Of a stretch of 64,000 nt of DNA, positions 1-11,800 are shown piece after piece. The notes beneath the pieces were generated by a model. That model worked only from the letters and a program-made list of their open reading frames with translations, had not been told where the DNA came from and ran no database searches. The position numbers and the translations under genes are program-made. How positions within the stretch are numbered: position 1 is the stretch's first letter; every line of letters begins with the position of its first letter. The DNA is taken from positions 22,127,325 through 22,191,324 of the forward strand of contig CM060104.1 in the NCBI GenBank assembly GCA_030522415.1, read 5' to 3'. This DNA comes from Channallabes apus (lineage: Eukaryota > Chordata > Actinopteri > Siluriformes > Clariidae).

Positions 1-512
1 TCAGGTCAAGGATAGGACTGAGGAAGGCCGTCTAACTTTATAAAACTGTTAATAACATACCCTTCTAATTTAAAATTATCTGCATAAAACATGACACTAA
101 TGCCCCCTTCTATATTTTACCGATAGTAGTGGCAGCATTGCCTCTTTTCCTACCCCAAGTCAAAGTATTAGCAAAGTTACCACATGAGAGCACAAAATGC
201 ACATTACAGGGCAAATAAACGTAAATAACTCAGTGTTCATTTGTTCACAATAAGTATTCAGCGACGACGTTTTAATTAATGACGAAATTTTAACGATTTT
301 TATAATAATATAACATTAATATTCCCATCTCAACGCGCCGAAGTTTTCCCTTTTTTTAAACCAATCGTTTGCATGTATCCGTTTGAACGTGCAAATCCTC
401 TCTCTCATTGGACGAGAATCTATCCAGCAAGTCAGGTCTCGTAAAGCCGGGCACCTGTTAGCATGCTGCTAACCAACTCAACGGTGCTGTTAGCTTAAAG
501 TCCGACACGATA

Positions 513-3500
513 ATGAACGACATGGCAGCCGCAAGTTCACCAGCGGCCTGTCAGGTGGGAAGAAAGAGGAGACATGATGCGGTTTGGCGGTGTTTTTTTC
601 CCCACCCGCAAGACACGCCACCCTACAGTGTATGGCAAGGTAGATAAAATATAATCTAACGTTGTGTATATAATGTTAGGTAAATGTTATCGTGTTTTAG
701 TGAAACCAGCGATAATCACCTCATAGCGGGTCTATCACTCTGTGTATCCGGGTGTCGTAAGTTAATGTAAATCCTCTCGGTAGTAATTTGCGTAGGCGCT
801 GTTGTTGTGTTGTGTGTTGGATGCCACAAGTGGGAACTTATCTGACTGACATTTGCCAACATGACAAATTTTCTAAAATGTCTACAGGACGTACAGTAAC
901 AGTCAAAAGTTTGGACACCATTTAACTGAATGTGAAAGTGACTTTTGACTGGTACTGTACTCTATCTGAATCTCACATGTTCTAAATATCTTTTGTCATA
1001 AAGTCTTTAACATTTGACTGAGTTACTTCTGATAAGTTCCCTGTTTTAGATCTTTTTATACTGTCAGTGACTGTAATTTGAATGTATGAACAGAAATGTA
1101 TATTTCTTTTACAGGTGCATATGCAGTGTCTGACTGTCTCTTATCTACAGGTATTTATATACACCATACATACAATGTGATAAAGACTATAAATTTTTTG
1201 TGAAAAGGCACAGAATGTCTATCATGTAATACAGGAAAAGGTTCATGAACATTATTGTATAGATTTCAAAGTAAAGCTAGGGGTATTGATGTTAATGCAG
1301 ATCACAACTTGGATGGCAGATTTGCCAAAACCCAATAAACAGCTGTTTTGTGCTTTTTCCTTGAAGTTCCAAGTGGGTTACACACCTCGAAGCCATGAAC
1401 ATAAACAATTATAGATAGTCATGTTTTTTTTTCCTGCAAGTCATTTTGCTTGAAAAATAAACCATGGATTACAGACAGTCCTACTCTGTATCATTCAACA
1501 AGGGTTCTGTTTGCCTATATGCAGTGTAAGGGATTTCATAATCAAACTGGACTGTATGATGATATTCACAGTGAGGACCAGAAGTATTTGGACAGATCAT
1601 TTTGGCTCTGGACACCACCGCAATGGATTTGGAATGAAAGGTCCTGCTTATCGTGTAATAGCTTTAAGCACGATCAATAGCTTTAATTTAAGGGCTTGGC
1701 CTTCCTAGTTTTTATGTTTACAAAACCTCTGTATTTGCTCTTTTGTTAAGTCTTTTGTTGATTGTTGTCACTGTCACAGATGTCCCTACCTCTGGGAAGG
1801 TGTTTTTGTTCTTGACAGCTGTTCTAAAGGGGTTTTTCTTTAGCAGAGAAGAATTCTTCTGTAATCCATCACAGTTGTTTTCCATGGTCTTCCAGACTTT
1901 TGATGTTCCTGACCTCACCAGTCTCTTCTGTCTTTTTTAAGAATGCACCAAATAGTTCATTTGCGCACACCTAATGTTTTTATTTCTCTGATTCAAGATT
2001 CAAGATTCAAGATTCTTTATTTGTCACATGCATAGTTATACAAGTACAACACGCAGTGAAATGTATCCTGAACCGCTCCTACTTTGTGCAAATAACAAGA
2101 AACAAAAGAAATAATCTATAAATAGAAATAGAGAAAAAAAAAAAAAAAAAAAAGGTGCAAATGTAAACATAATAATAAAGTGTGTATCTGAGCAGGATAA
2201 AGGTGTTAGTGCAAGTGATGCTTACAGTCCAGACTAAAGTGCAGTGTGCAGTGTGGAATGTCAGCACAGCAGTGTGTGGGTGAACTGTTACCAGTCCTAT
2301 GAATGGGAGAGTGGCCCATCATGGTTGAGGAGTCTAATCGCCTGTGGATAAAAACTCCTCCTGAGTCTCTCCGTTTTGGCCATAATGACCCGGAACCTTC
2401 TGCCTGAATGCAGAAGTTTGAACAGTCCGTTATTGGGGTGCGACAAGTCCTTAATGATACGAGCTGCCCTGGTTTTACATCTCCTGGTGTAGATGTCCTG
2501 CATGGAGGGGAGAGTTAACCTGCAGCAGCGTTCAGCTGCCCGGATCACTCTCTGGAGGGCTTTCCTGTCCTGTACACAGCTATTCCCAAACCAGGATGAA
2601 ATGTTCTGTGTTAGGATGCTCTCAACAGCACCCGAGTAGAAAGCCTTAAGGACAGCAGGGGAAACCCCAAACTTCCTCAACTGCCTCAGGTGGTACAGAC
2701 GCTGCTTTGCCCTTTTCGTCTGAGCACAGATATGCTCAGTCCATGTCAGATCCTCGGAGATGTGGACGCCCAAGTACTTAAAGCTGCTCACCCTCTCCAC
2801 TGGAGCTCCATTGATGATGAGGGGTTTGTGGTCCAGTTGTCCCCTTCTGAAGTCCACCACCAGCTCCTTCGTCTTACTGACGTTCAGTCGGAGGCAGTTT
2901 TCTTCACACCATAGTGCCAGGTTCTCCACTTCATCTATGTAGGCCGACTCATCGTTGTTGGAGATGAAGCCCAGCACCACCGTATCGTCAGCAAACTTAA
3001 CGATGGTGTTGGAGTCGAACATGGCCACACAGTCTGAAGTGTAGAGAGAGTATAGCAGTGGAGAGAGAACACATCCCTGTGGAGCACCTGTGTTGATGGT
3101 GATGCTGCTGGAGAAGCACTTGCCCACTCTCACCGCTTGAGATCTGTCCGAGAGGAAGTCCAACACCCAGGCACACAAGCGTTTGTTAAGTCCTAGATCT
3201 CTCAGCTTTGTGAACAGTCTGTTAGGCACTATTGTGTTGAAGGCAGAGCTGTAATCTATAAAAAGCAATCTCACATAGTTACCTTGCATCTTGTCCACGT
3301 GGCTGAGAGTGGTGTGCAGAACATGGGAGATGGCATCCTGATGGATTCATTTTAATTTTTTAGCCTAATGATGCTTGTTCCCTGGCAGTAACAGGTCTTT
3401 AGACTTCACATTGTTAACAGCAACAGGTTCCTAATGCAACACTTAGAATATACTCTAGACCTTTTATCTGCTGACTTGTAAATGAACTCAAGAGAAAATA

Positions 3501-3957
3501 CACCCCTGGCCATGGAACTGCTGAGGAGCAAGCTATCCCAATATTTTTGTGCCACCAAAAATAGGTGTCTTTGTATGAAAATGTCTGTAATGCCTACACA
3601 GTTCAACCTTTTTTTTTTTTCTCTCTCTCTCTCTCGACCAAAAAAAAAAAAAAAATTAATGCCGACAGTCTCCACTTTAAGCACATCTCTTCATTTCATT
3701 CCAAATCCATGGTGGTGTACACAGCACAAACGATATTGTTACTGTCCAGATACTTCTGGTCCTATCTTTACTTACTGCTTCAGTGCAAAGCTCATTCTGC
3801 AATCTATTTTCTTGGAGAGTTACAGTAACTACAGTATTAATTACAGTAACATGATATTGGTTTATAATGTTTTTTTTTGTTTTGTTTTGCCATTTCAGGT
3901 CCCAAACAATGCTGCTTGATGGAGTACGTAGGGGAACTAGATCAACTTACAGTATGA
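513..3957 (+). CDS. Candidate small three-exon gene, unknown product (speculative)
   Basis: Three short open exons join in phase: 513-639 (ATG to donor GGTAGA), 1115-1150 (acceptor TTTTACAG, donor GGTATT) and 3899-3957 (acceptor ATTTCAG, stop TGA). Both introns are phase 1 and the joined product would be 73 residues. It begins MNDMAAASS, has a basic GRKRRHDAVW stretch and ends GELDQLTV. The third exon may continue to a GTAAGT donor at 3963, with a non-coding last exon from about 4440 after a CACCAG acceptor. The start lies in a CpG-richer stretch (about 400-620), as expected of a promoter. I recognise no domain. The second intron contains a LINE fragment. Short exons in AT-rich DNA arise by chance, so this is a candidate only; a non-coding RNA is equally possible. 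Confidence 0.25.
891..960. repeat. Short imperfect inverted repeat, Tc1-type terminal remnant
   Basis: The stretch starts GTACAGTAACAGTCAAAAGT and ends with a near reverse complement, ACTTTTGACTGGTACTGTAC. ACAGT ends beside AAAAGT are typical of collapsed Tc1-like elements. This is probably a miniature or solo-end remnant. Confidence 0.45.
1990..3348 (-). mobile_element. 5'-truncated non-LTR retrotransposon (L2/CR1-like LINE)
   Basis: The element runs right to left. Its right part (3298-2297, with in-frame coding back to about 3345) encodes about 350 residues of the second half of a reverse transcriptase. Its left part is a 3' tail ending in a LINE-like TTTATTTGTCACATGC motif and an ATTCAAG-type short repeat at about 1995-2020. 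An A-run at 2134-2153 separates tail and coding part. The 5' half (endonuclease and N-terminal RT) is missing, the usual result of target-primed insertion. Assignment to L2/CR1 rather than Rex1 rests on motif flavour only. Confidence 0.85.
2297..3298 (-). pseudogene. Reverse transcriptase fragment of a LINE
   Basis: The open frame carries the conserved RT blocks in order: LLFIDYSSAFN (first catalytic Asp), TGAPQGCVLSPLLYSLY, the catalytic FADDT box, and a thumb-like region with NVSKTKELVVDFRR. After it comes FKYLGVHISEDLTW and a Cys-rich C-terminal end. The first Met is not a true start, because RT-like coding continues upstream in frame (DAISHVLHTTLSH). The frame is otherwise undamaged, so the insertion is fairly recent, but endonuclease and promoter are absent and it cannot be autonomous. 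Confidence 0.85.
3609..3656. repeat. Low-complexity T-run, (CT)n and A-run
   Basis: A T-run is followed by a CT tract of about six units and a 15-base A-run. It explains the poly-Lys and poly-Phe translations on both strands here; no gene is implied. Confidence 0.9.
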
Positions 3958-5039
3958 AAGACGTAAGTGAATACAAATGTAAAATCAGTAAAAAAAAAAA
4001 ATTGTCTATTGCCTCAAAAGTTTGGCGTTTTCACGGGATGCTAAGGATGACTGCAGTAATATGTTACCTACAAAATGTTTAAGCTCCGAAACTTATATTT
4101 CTCTTTTACTCTCTCTCTCTTACTTTGTAAAAAAAAATGGCTTTATTTTTATATGCATATTTCATTAGTTGCCAAGTTGACAAATATTTGTACGTGAGAT
4201 TTTACACTGAACATTTCTAACACTTAATTAGGACAAGATGCATACTTAATTATGATAAAGATCATGTTTCATGGATAATTTACGTAGGAGGTCTAAATGA
4301 TGTGATATAAGTTAAGATATAGTAAACTATTCACCAGGACATAAGAACACCAGGGGAATGTGGGTTATGTCTACATGAATGGATCTTTTTGAATAGAGGT
4401 TTCCAATCTCAAATATGTTTTTTGTTTTTGTTTCACCAGAATGCTGATGGAGACAGAGTGTTGTCTCCTCACAACACAAATGATGAAAATCTATGATCAA
4501 GAACATTGTGTCAGAAGAACCAGAGGACAATGGGATCATAATTGAGGGGGGTAAAAGTTCTGAAAGTCTTGCTGCGTGCTGGTATGCACTGGATCATGCA
4601 CTGACGTATACACTGGCTCTTGCCCTTTTAAGAATCTGTTCTTATAGCTGGACTGTGGGAGGATGTCTCCAAAAGTTCTCAAAAGCTTAAGTGCTTTAAA
4701 ATAAGCTTCTTGCTTAAGTCAAGGGACTCTTTAACTTTTCTTTAAGAAATGTCATATTTTTGTAAAAAAAAAAAATTGCAAACATGTATATATGTATATA
4801 ATTTTGTTTTAAGCCTCACCAAACCTGTTTACAATAAAAAAATGTTGTAAAGCAACATGTGCCTACATACAGTAAGCACTTGTTGTAAGTATTAATCTTG
4901 TGTCTACTTCCTGTACTGTACAGTATGTATCTGAGCGATGCTAACCAAGTGGTCTCAGAATGTGTTTTGGCATTTTGCAGGTAAACATTTTTGTTTCCAA
5001 GTTGCAAAAATAAATTGTTACATATCTTGCAATACCATC

Positions 5040-5605
5040 TTGTGACTTTACTTATATTTATAATGTCAGTTTCTTGGTACCGTAATTTCAGTAAATTGTA
5101 CTTAATGCAGTAAAAAGTAAGCAGGAAAAATGAGTTCCATTTATTTATATTTAATTTATTTAGTCAACTTAAATCATTTACACTTGGATATTTTATAAAT
5201 ATTTATTAATTTTACATATATTTTTAGTAAATATAAATTTGTTTAAGATAGATATTTAGTAAATATCAATTAAATATGAACAAAATTATTAGTAGATTGA
5301 AATCAATTTTAGGCCGGATAATGAGTTAGTGTAAAGCTTGTTTTTGTTTAAATTGCTTTATATTTACTTAATGCATTTGATTACATCAACTCATAATTTA
5401 CTATAATATTACTTAATGCAACACAATTTAGGTATTGCTTTTATTACAAATCACTGAATATTTTTGATTAAATTTAAACAATTTATTTAATGCATTTTAC
5501 TCAAATTTTCGGCACTTAAAATCTACTAATTATTTTAAGTGTCACTTTGTTGCCACAATTTTTTTTGAGTAACCAATGGTCAAATTTTTTAGAGTGTAAT
5601 TATCT
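5040..5605. repeat. AT-rich stretch resembling a teleost MITE
   Basis: About 550 bases are very AT-rich. It ends in TTTTTTTTGAGTAACC and TTTTTTAGAGTGTAA, the kind of GAGTGTA terminus also seen at 47620. No coding frame is visible. I did not find a clear matching left end. Confidence 0.35.
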
Positions 5606-6830
5606 TTACTTCTTACAAAACATTTTGATGAATATAAAAGCATGAGCTTGATTGACACACAGGATTTCACCAGGAAGAGCTCCAGGGTTATATCCATCTG
5701 CAAGAGATCATCACTGAGTATCTTAATCTGATATGTTATAGCAAGTCTAATTTTTTAAACATTCAAAAATACCCATCTTAGATCCATGTACAGTAAGTAA
5801 TAACTGCTTATTACATATAAGTATAGGGAAGTATGGCTTCTACTGTATATATCTAGGCCAAAATGGAGAAGTCAGAAAAAGAAGTCATGTTAAAATGGTT
5901 CAAAAAATCATGTTTCCCTTTCTGATAGAGACATGAACAGTATAGATTCCATCTTCCAATCATTTCTGAAAGTTCTGAAATATTATTTGCTACATAAAAT
6001 ATACATATATTATGTTCTACTTCTGCCAGATATTATTCACCATCTTCAGAGTGTTTGAAATAAATACATTCTCAATGGAGTTGTACGCCAGCTGTGAGAC
6101 TATGAGGGCAAAACGCATGCAATGTCAGCTTTAGTTAAAAGCCCTTTTTTCATTTATGGTTCTGAATGAACCATGTAGGACTCCCAGTCTTTTTTTCATA
6201 CTTATGAATGCCTTGGTTTGTCTTCACACTCACAAGTGAACAAAATAAGCTAAATGAATAAAGCTGGGTTGTTTTTTTTCTTTCTGAAAAAAAAAAAAAA
6301 ACACTATGTGCCTTATAAATGTAATTTTAGGGTCATGAGACAGCGCTCATGCCCAGAGACAACTTCCATGTAAACTATAAGTATACTGTATAAACCATGG
6401 AAAACATATTTAGTATATATCAGTTTAGAAATCACGATTTCTGTCTGCAGTTTTTTCCCTTTTTTCCATCAGACCACAGATGTTGGTGAAGCATGGTGAT
6501 ATTAAGGATGACATAACCTTAGACTAAATTAAGTCAAGAAGATATCACATTCCATACTTTATGACTATATCTGACCTTTAGTTAAAAGTCAAAAGCTACG
6601 GCCATCAGTTTTGATTCACCCAGCATTCAGTTTAGTAGTTTCAGAGATGTGTTATTGTTTGTTAAGCCACATAGCGACTAATTCAAGTATCATCTAACTT
6701 AAGACATGAACCAGTAGGAAACAGTTACATATGATGACAGATGATCAGGATTAGTATACTGGTGATGCTGAATGCTGAGTAGTTGGAACAGACGAGTGGG
6801 AAAAATTGTGCCCACATCATTTAATTTAGG
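5606..6830. other. Non-coding stretch, nothing recognised
   Basis: AT-rich sequence with A- and T-runs (for example 6286-6301). No open frame of interest, splice-supported exon or repeat end was recognised. If DEPTOR continues leftward this would be intron. Confidence 0.5.
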
Positions 6831-6831
6831 C

Positions 6832-7030
6832 TGAATCCCATTTCTACCCCTTACCCCTTCACATAGCCCTACCCCTCCGTTTGGCGCGTTCACGTGAAGG
6901 GGTAGGGGTGTCTCATTTCTCTTTTGGTTGGAGGGGGAGGGGGAAGGGGAAGGGCCAGATAGCCCTCCAAACGAAGATTTTTCAGGACCTCACTTCAAAC
7001 GAAGGGCTAAGCGAAGTTTTCAACATGGCT
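6832..7030. repeat. Strand-skewed palindromic repeat (MITE-like)
   Basis: Pyrimidine-rich CTACCCCTTACCCCTTCAC is followed around 6890-6912 by its rough reverse complement, GTGAAGGGGTAGGGGTG, then by a G-rich tract. The fold-back arrangement and the GGCTGAATCCCA start suggest a non-autonomous DNA transposon family. Confidence 0.45.
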
Positions 7031-8688
7031 GCTCACTCGAGCAAACAGACCCATAAATGTAAATTTTTGCCATAAATAAAGATTTTTATGACAAGTTTTC
7101 ATTATATGTATATATATTATAGTATAGTATATATACTATAATAAAGAATTAAAGAATTGTAAGAACTGTAAAGAATTAAGGAGTGGTGCATGACTTTTGA
7201 ACAATACTGTACTGTACTGTACATTCATCCAGCATACAGCCTAACACAGGGCTTCTTAAAGATCGGACTCCAGTCTGAATCTGAACCGCACGAAAAGTCA
7301 ATTCGGACCCATCCCAAAACTCAAATTAGCAATGCAATTATACAATGTAATAAAGTGTAACAATGTTTCCTACCTTGAAATAAAAACATGCTGTTCATCA
7401 AGAAACTGTGTAATCTAAGTTCAGATTAAAATCAGACTGAAACCTTTACATAGTTAGGGATCCTCAGATCTAGCAGCCTGTTTTGAATGGGTTTTGATGT
7501 ACTTGTGTTCAAAATGATACCATTATCAAGGATTTTTCAGGATTCAGATAAATTTCCAGTTTAACCACATCACAAAAATGGGTTTGCATGAGAAAACACA
7601 GGAACAATTTGACTATAAAATACTTTTTTTTTCAGATTAGATTAGTTTAGTTTAAAACAGTTGGCAATTTTTTGTTATATCAGTGTGAATTTTGTACGAT
7701 CCACTACAATAAACACTATAAATTCACCTCCCACAGTTTAGTCCCAATGGATAAATCACCCTGCAGTGTAAATGTACAATTTACTGTAGTATCAATAATT
7801 ATGTCGGTTGACTTTGACTGTGTTTTTACAGCAAACTGGAACAAGGAAAGAAGTGTACACAAACCCTTTTTAATTACAAAGATTATTGAAGTTCATAAGG
7901 AACCATTTTTTTATGTTTTAAAATGACAGCATCAGTCTCCTTCTCTAACAGTTTCAATTTCACTTTCAAAGTAGCTACAGTATCAACTACTCATCATACA
8001 GTTCTGGCATTGTACAACCACATGCGCCTCCCTGATACTATAATAGAGTTTATACAATTTATACAAAGTGGAGGTCAGGACTTAACGAATGTGACCACAA
8101 TAGCTTCCTGAAGCAACATGTATATCTCATGTCTCTTGTACAAAAGCCAATTGAATGTGAGAGCATGTAGTCTGTCTGTTTAATATTCTTTCAAAAAGAT
8201 TGTCACGAAAAGTGCATCATGGATCCTAAATGCAATCAAAGCAGTGCTACTCGCAGATGCATGATTTTATCGTGTTTTGCATTCAAACTGTTCAAATATT
8301 TATAACCATAGAAATGGTTCTGTACCTCATGGTTACACTGTCTGTCCTTAGACTTTCCTTTTTTTTTTTTTTATAGTATTGAATCTTTTTTTTTACTAAA
8401 GCTACTAAGCATATTAATCACAGAGACTGTACATTGTTGCTCCTCTGAGAATGTGGAAGAGAAAATGTCACAATGGACCTCTATTACTAACTGCTGCAGT
8501 TCCCAGTTTTAACCAGTAGGTGCAAAGCTAACTGTAATGAAGCTAAATAAGTCAGTGAGTGCGCTGGTCTATTATTTCTTCATTACTTCATCAGATTAAA
8601 TGTAGTCGTGTATGACGACCTTACAAGGGTTAATTTTTTAAATAAATGCTCCTATGGATGACCACTACAGATTCTAAGGCGCACTCAC
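7031..8688. other. Non-coding stretch, probably DEPTOR intron
   Basis: Immediately downstream (minus strand) of the last recognised DEPTOR exon. Only short chance frames and a T-run near 8360 are visible. I looked for the rest of DEP2 and the linker exon on the minus strand and did not find them. Confidence 0.5.
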
Positions 8689-8867
8689 CATGCTGAATGA
8701 TTCCATGCTCCAGCAGTCTCCGCCCAAGTTGCTCCGCCTCTTCTCTGGTGGCCATTTCCCCCTCCTGCAATAGCCAGTCAATAAACTCAGACGCCACCAG
8801 TGTCCGCTCGTAGGGAACGTTCTCCTCCTCCCGTGTCTTAACCAAGCTGTTCTCTGTGTTCATCAAT
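8689..8867 (-). CDS. deptor: DEPTOR coding exon 4 (second DEP domain)
   Basis: A TTTTCCAG acceptor precedes codons for LMNTENSL, and CATG/GTGAGTGC is the donor. It encodes most of DEP2, including RTLVASEFIDWLLQEGEMAT and LLEHGIIQH. At 179 nt it has the same length and phases as exon 2, which encodes the matching part of DEP1. That is consistent with an ancient exon duplication. Confidence 0.93.
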
Positions 8868-11800
8868 CTGGAAAAGAAAAAAAAAAAAAGTGCTGCTAGA
8901 TTATAAAGTAGCAATCAGGTCTGACATTTGTGCACCTTTTTGTTCTGTGTAATACAGGGGTGGATATTTCACACTCTTTTACAAACATATGATGCAATAC
9001 AAATTGCAGTTTATTAAGCAATTGCAGTTATTGAGTGAAATTAACAGAAACATTCCGCACAAAAGCCTATAATTTGTCAGGCTATAGGACACTCGTGGTT
9101 TGGAGTAGTGTTCAAATAAACAGCACCAATTCATACCAGCTTGAGAGTAATACTGTTTTTATCTAGAACTAACTGCCTGCCTGCTTCGGGCAGGAGTAAT
9201 AGTAAAAACTGTGCACTTAATTTAGAGATTAGGTAGTATCAGAGGGCATAACTGTAGTCTTCCGTTTGTAATTACAGCTAAAAAAAAAAAAAAGGATTGT
9301 TTGTAACTCCTGAAATGAGGAAGTCAAGTCATTTTCTGGGAAATGCTTCTTGGGGAAAACAAAACAGCCTTGATACTCATGTGCCTGTCAGAAAGTAACT
9401 TCCATCTTAAACCCATGGTTTATTATTGTTTATTATTTATGAACTATCACTGTTACAGCTATCCACCTATGAAGAGATATCATATGTCTAAATGTCTAAA
9501 TTATAGGAGCGTTTTCGACCAAATAGCGGTACGACAAAATTCCCAATTAGTGTCAATTTAATTCCCAAAAAAGTACTGTATACACTGTCAGATTTCAAGT
9601 CAGCAACTGAAGCAGCGTCTGTACTCTGGAATCAACCACACATTAAACAGCCAGGTGCATGCATACAAGCTGTAGAGACGTAAATTAAAATGAGCATGAC
9701 ATCTTTAATGCACTTGAAATCATTTCAACAGGTCAAACTGCTAGAAATCCCAACTTTGATTTTTTATTTGCTGCCTTTAAATATGTATTATCTTGACCCT
9801 ATCGTTATAATTTTTGTATTGTAAGTTGTAAGAGAGCATGAGGTATGGGTTTTTGTCATTTTATTAACATTACAGATTTTTCTTTTGTGGAACAAAATTA
9901 AATGATATTATTGCAGTTATGCCATTATTATGCATCTGCAACTGTATGAATAAAAGAAATTTGCGTACAATATAAATATCTGTTACCGACACAAAATCCA
10001 ATGATTTCTAATTCAGACCAAAAGCCATATACAGTATGTAAAACAAATATTTAATATGATCTCCTGGATCATGATTCAATACCACCTTAATTTGTATCAT
10101 TATTGATTCATTCAACCCCTTAATATTAACCTGTCCTCAGTCCCCTAATTATAGTAAACCTATTAGTTTAATCGAGATTTAAAAAATTATTAATGGTGAG
10201 AGTGAAATTTAGAATGATCTATATAAAGGATCAACCAAAAGCGCCAACAACAGATAAAGAAATAAATAAAACAAGTAACTCTATCTCCATATTAGTCACC
10301 TCGCAGAGCTATGAATATGAACTCACTTATCACCTGTGTGATAGTCAACCAGCAGAGCAATCATGACTTAATGACTGACTCTAAGCAAAGGAGATATGCT
10401 ACCCTGCCTTACTTTGCATGCCAGCAGTTAACAAGCCATTTATCAGGGAACCAGAGGTGCGGATGATAATAACTTTAAACACATTAAGTACCATGAACAG
10501 ATGCACTGGCACTCTGGATCGATCAACAATTCAGTTGATGGGATTATAAGGACAGCCTTAATTATCAAGGGGAAAAGCTATAGCTCTGCCATCTAATTAA
10601 CCTCTTAACTAATCCCCACTATATCACATTTTAACAAAACAAAATGAGCTTTTACAAGCAAAGATCAATTTCCAGATCATTCAAAATAAAAGTATTAATT
10701 AAAAATTTAAGAAAGAAAGAACGAAAGAAAGAAAGATATAGATAACAATTGTTATACTGTTAATATTGTCTTAGTCAAACTGGGACTTGATGAAATTTTT
10801 CATGAATAAAGGTACAGTATACAGTGGCTTGCAAAAGTATTCGGCCCCCATGAACTTTTCCACATTTTGTCACATTACAGCCACAAACATGATCAATTTT
10901 CCAATCAATTTTATTGGAATTCCACGTGAAAGACCAATACAAAGTGGTGTACACGTGAGAAGTGGAACGAAAATCATAAATGATTCCAAACATTTTTTTA
11001 AAATAAATAACTGAAAAGTGGGGTGTGTGTAATTATTCACCCCCTGAATCAATAATTTGTAGAACCACCTTTTGCTGCAATTACAGCTGCCAGTCTTTTA
11101 GGGTATGTCTCTACCAGCTTTGCACATCTAGAGACTGAAATCGTTGCCCATTCTTCTTTGCAAAACAGCTCCAGCTCAGTCAGATTAGATGGACAGCGTA
11201 TGTGAACAGCAGTTTTCAGATCTTGCCACAGATTCTCGATTGGATTTAGATCTGGACTTTGACTGGGCCATTCTAACACATGGATATGTTTTGTTTTAAA
11301 CCATTCCATTGTTGCCCTGGCTTTATGTTTAGGGTCGTTGTCCTGCTGGAAGGTGAACCTCCGCCCCAGTCTCAAGTCTTTTGCAGACTCCAAGAGGTTT
11401 TCTTCCAAGATTGCCCTGTATTTGGCTCCATCCATCTTCCCATCAACTCTGACCAGCTTCCCTGTCTCTGCTGAAGAGAAGCACCCCCAGAGCATGATGC
11501 TGCCACCACCATATTTGACAGTGGGGATGGTGTGTTCAGCCACAAACTGAACAGTGTGCAGTGTTAGTTTTCCGCCACACATAGCGTTTTGCATTTTGGC
11601 CAAAAAGTTCCATTTTGGTCTCATCTGACCAGAGAACCTTCTTCCACATGTTTGCTGTGCAAACGGGACTTCTTATGGTTTTCTGTTAACAATGGCTTTC
11701 TTCTTGCCACTCTTCCATAAAGGCCAACTTTGTGCAGTGCACAACTAATAGTTGTCATATGGACAGATTCGCCCACCTGAGCTGTAGATCTCTGCAGCTC

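Noticed and set aside
1450..1708. Open frames at 1450-1680 and 1511-1708
   Set aside because: No splice, conservation or composition support. They are probably chance frames in an intron.
2690..2942. Open frames on the plus strand at 2690-2914 and 2760-2942
   Set aside because: Antisense shadows of the LINE reverse transcriptase on the minus strand.
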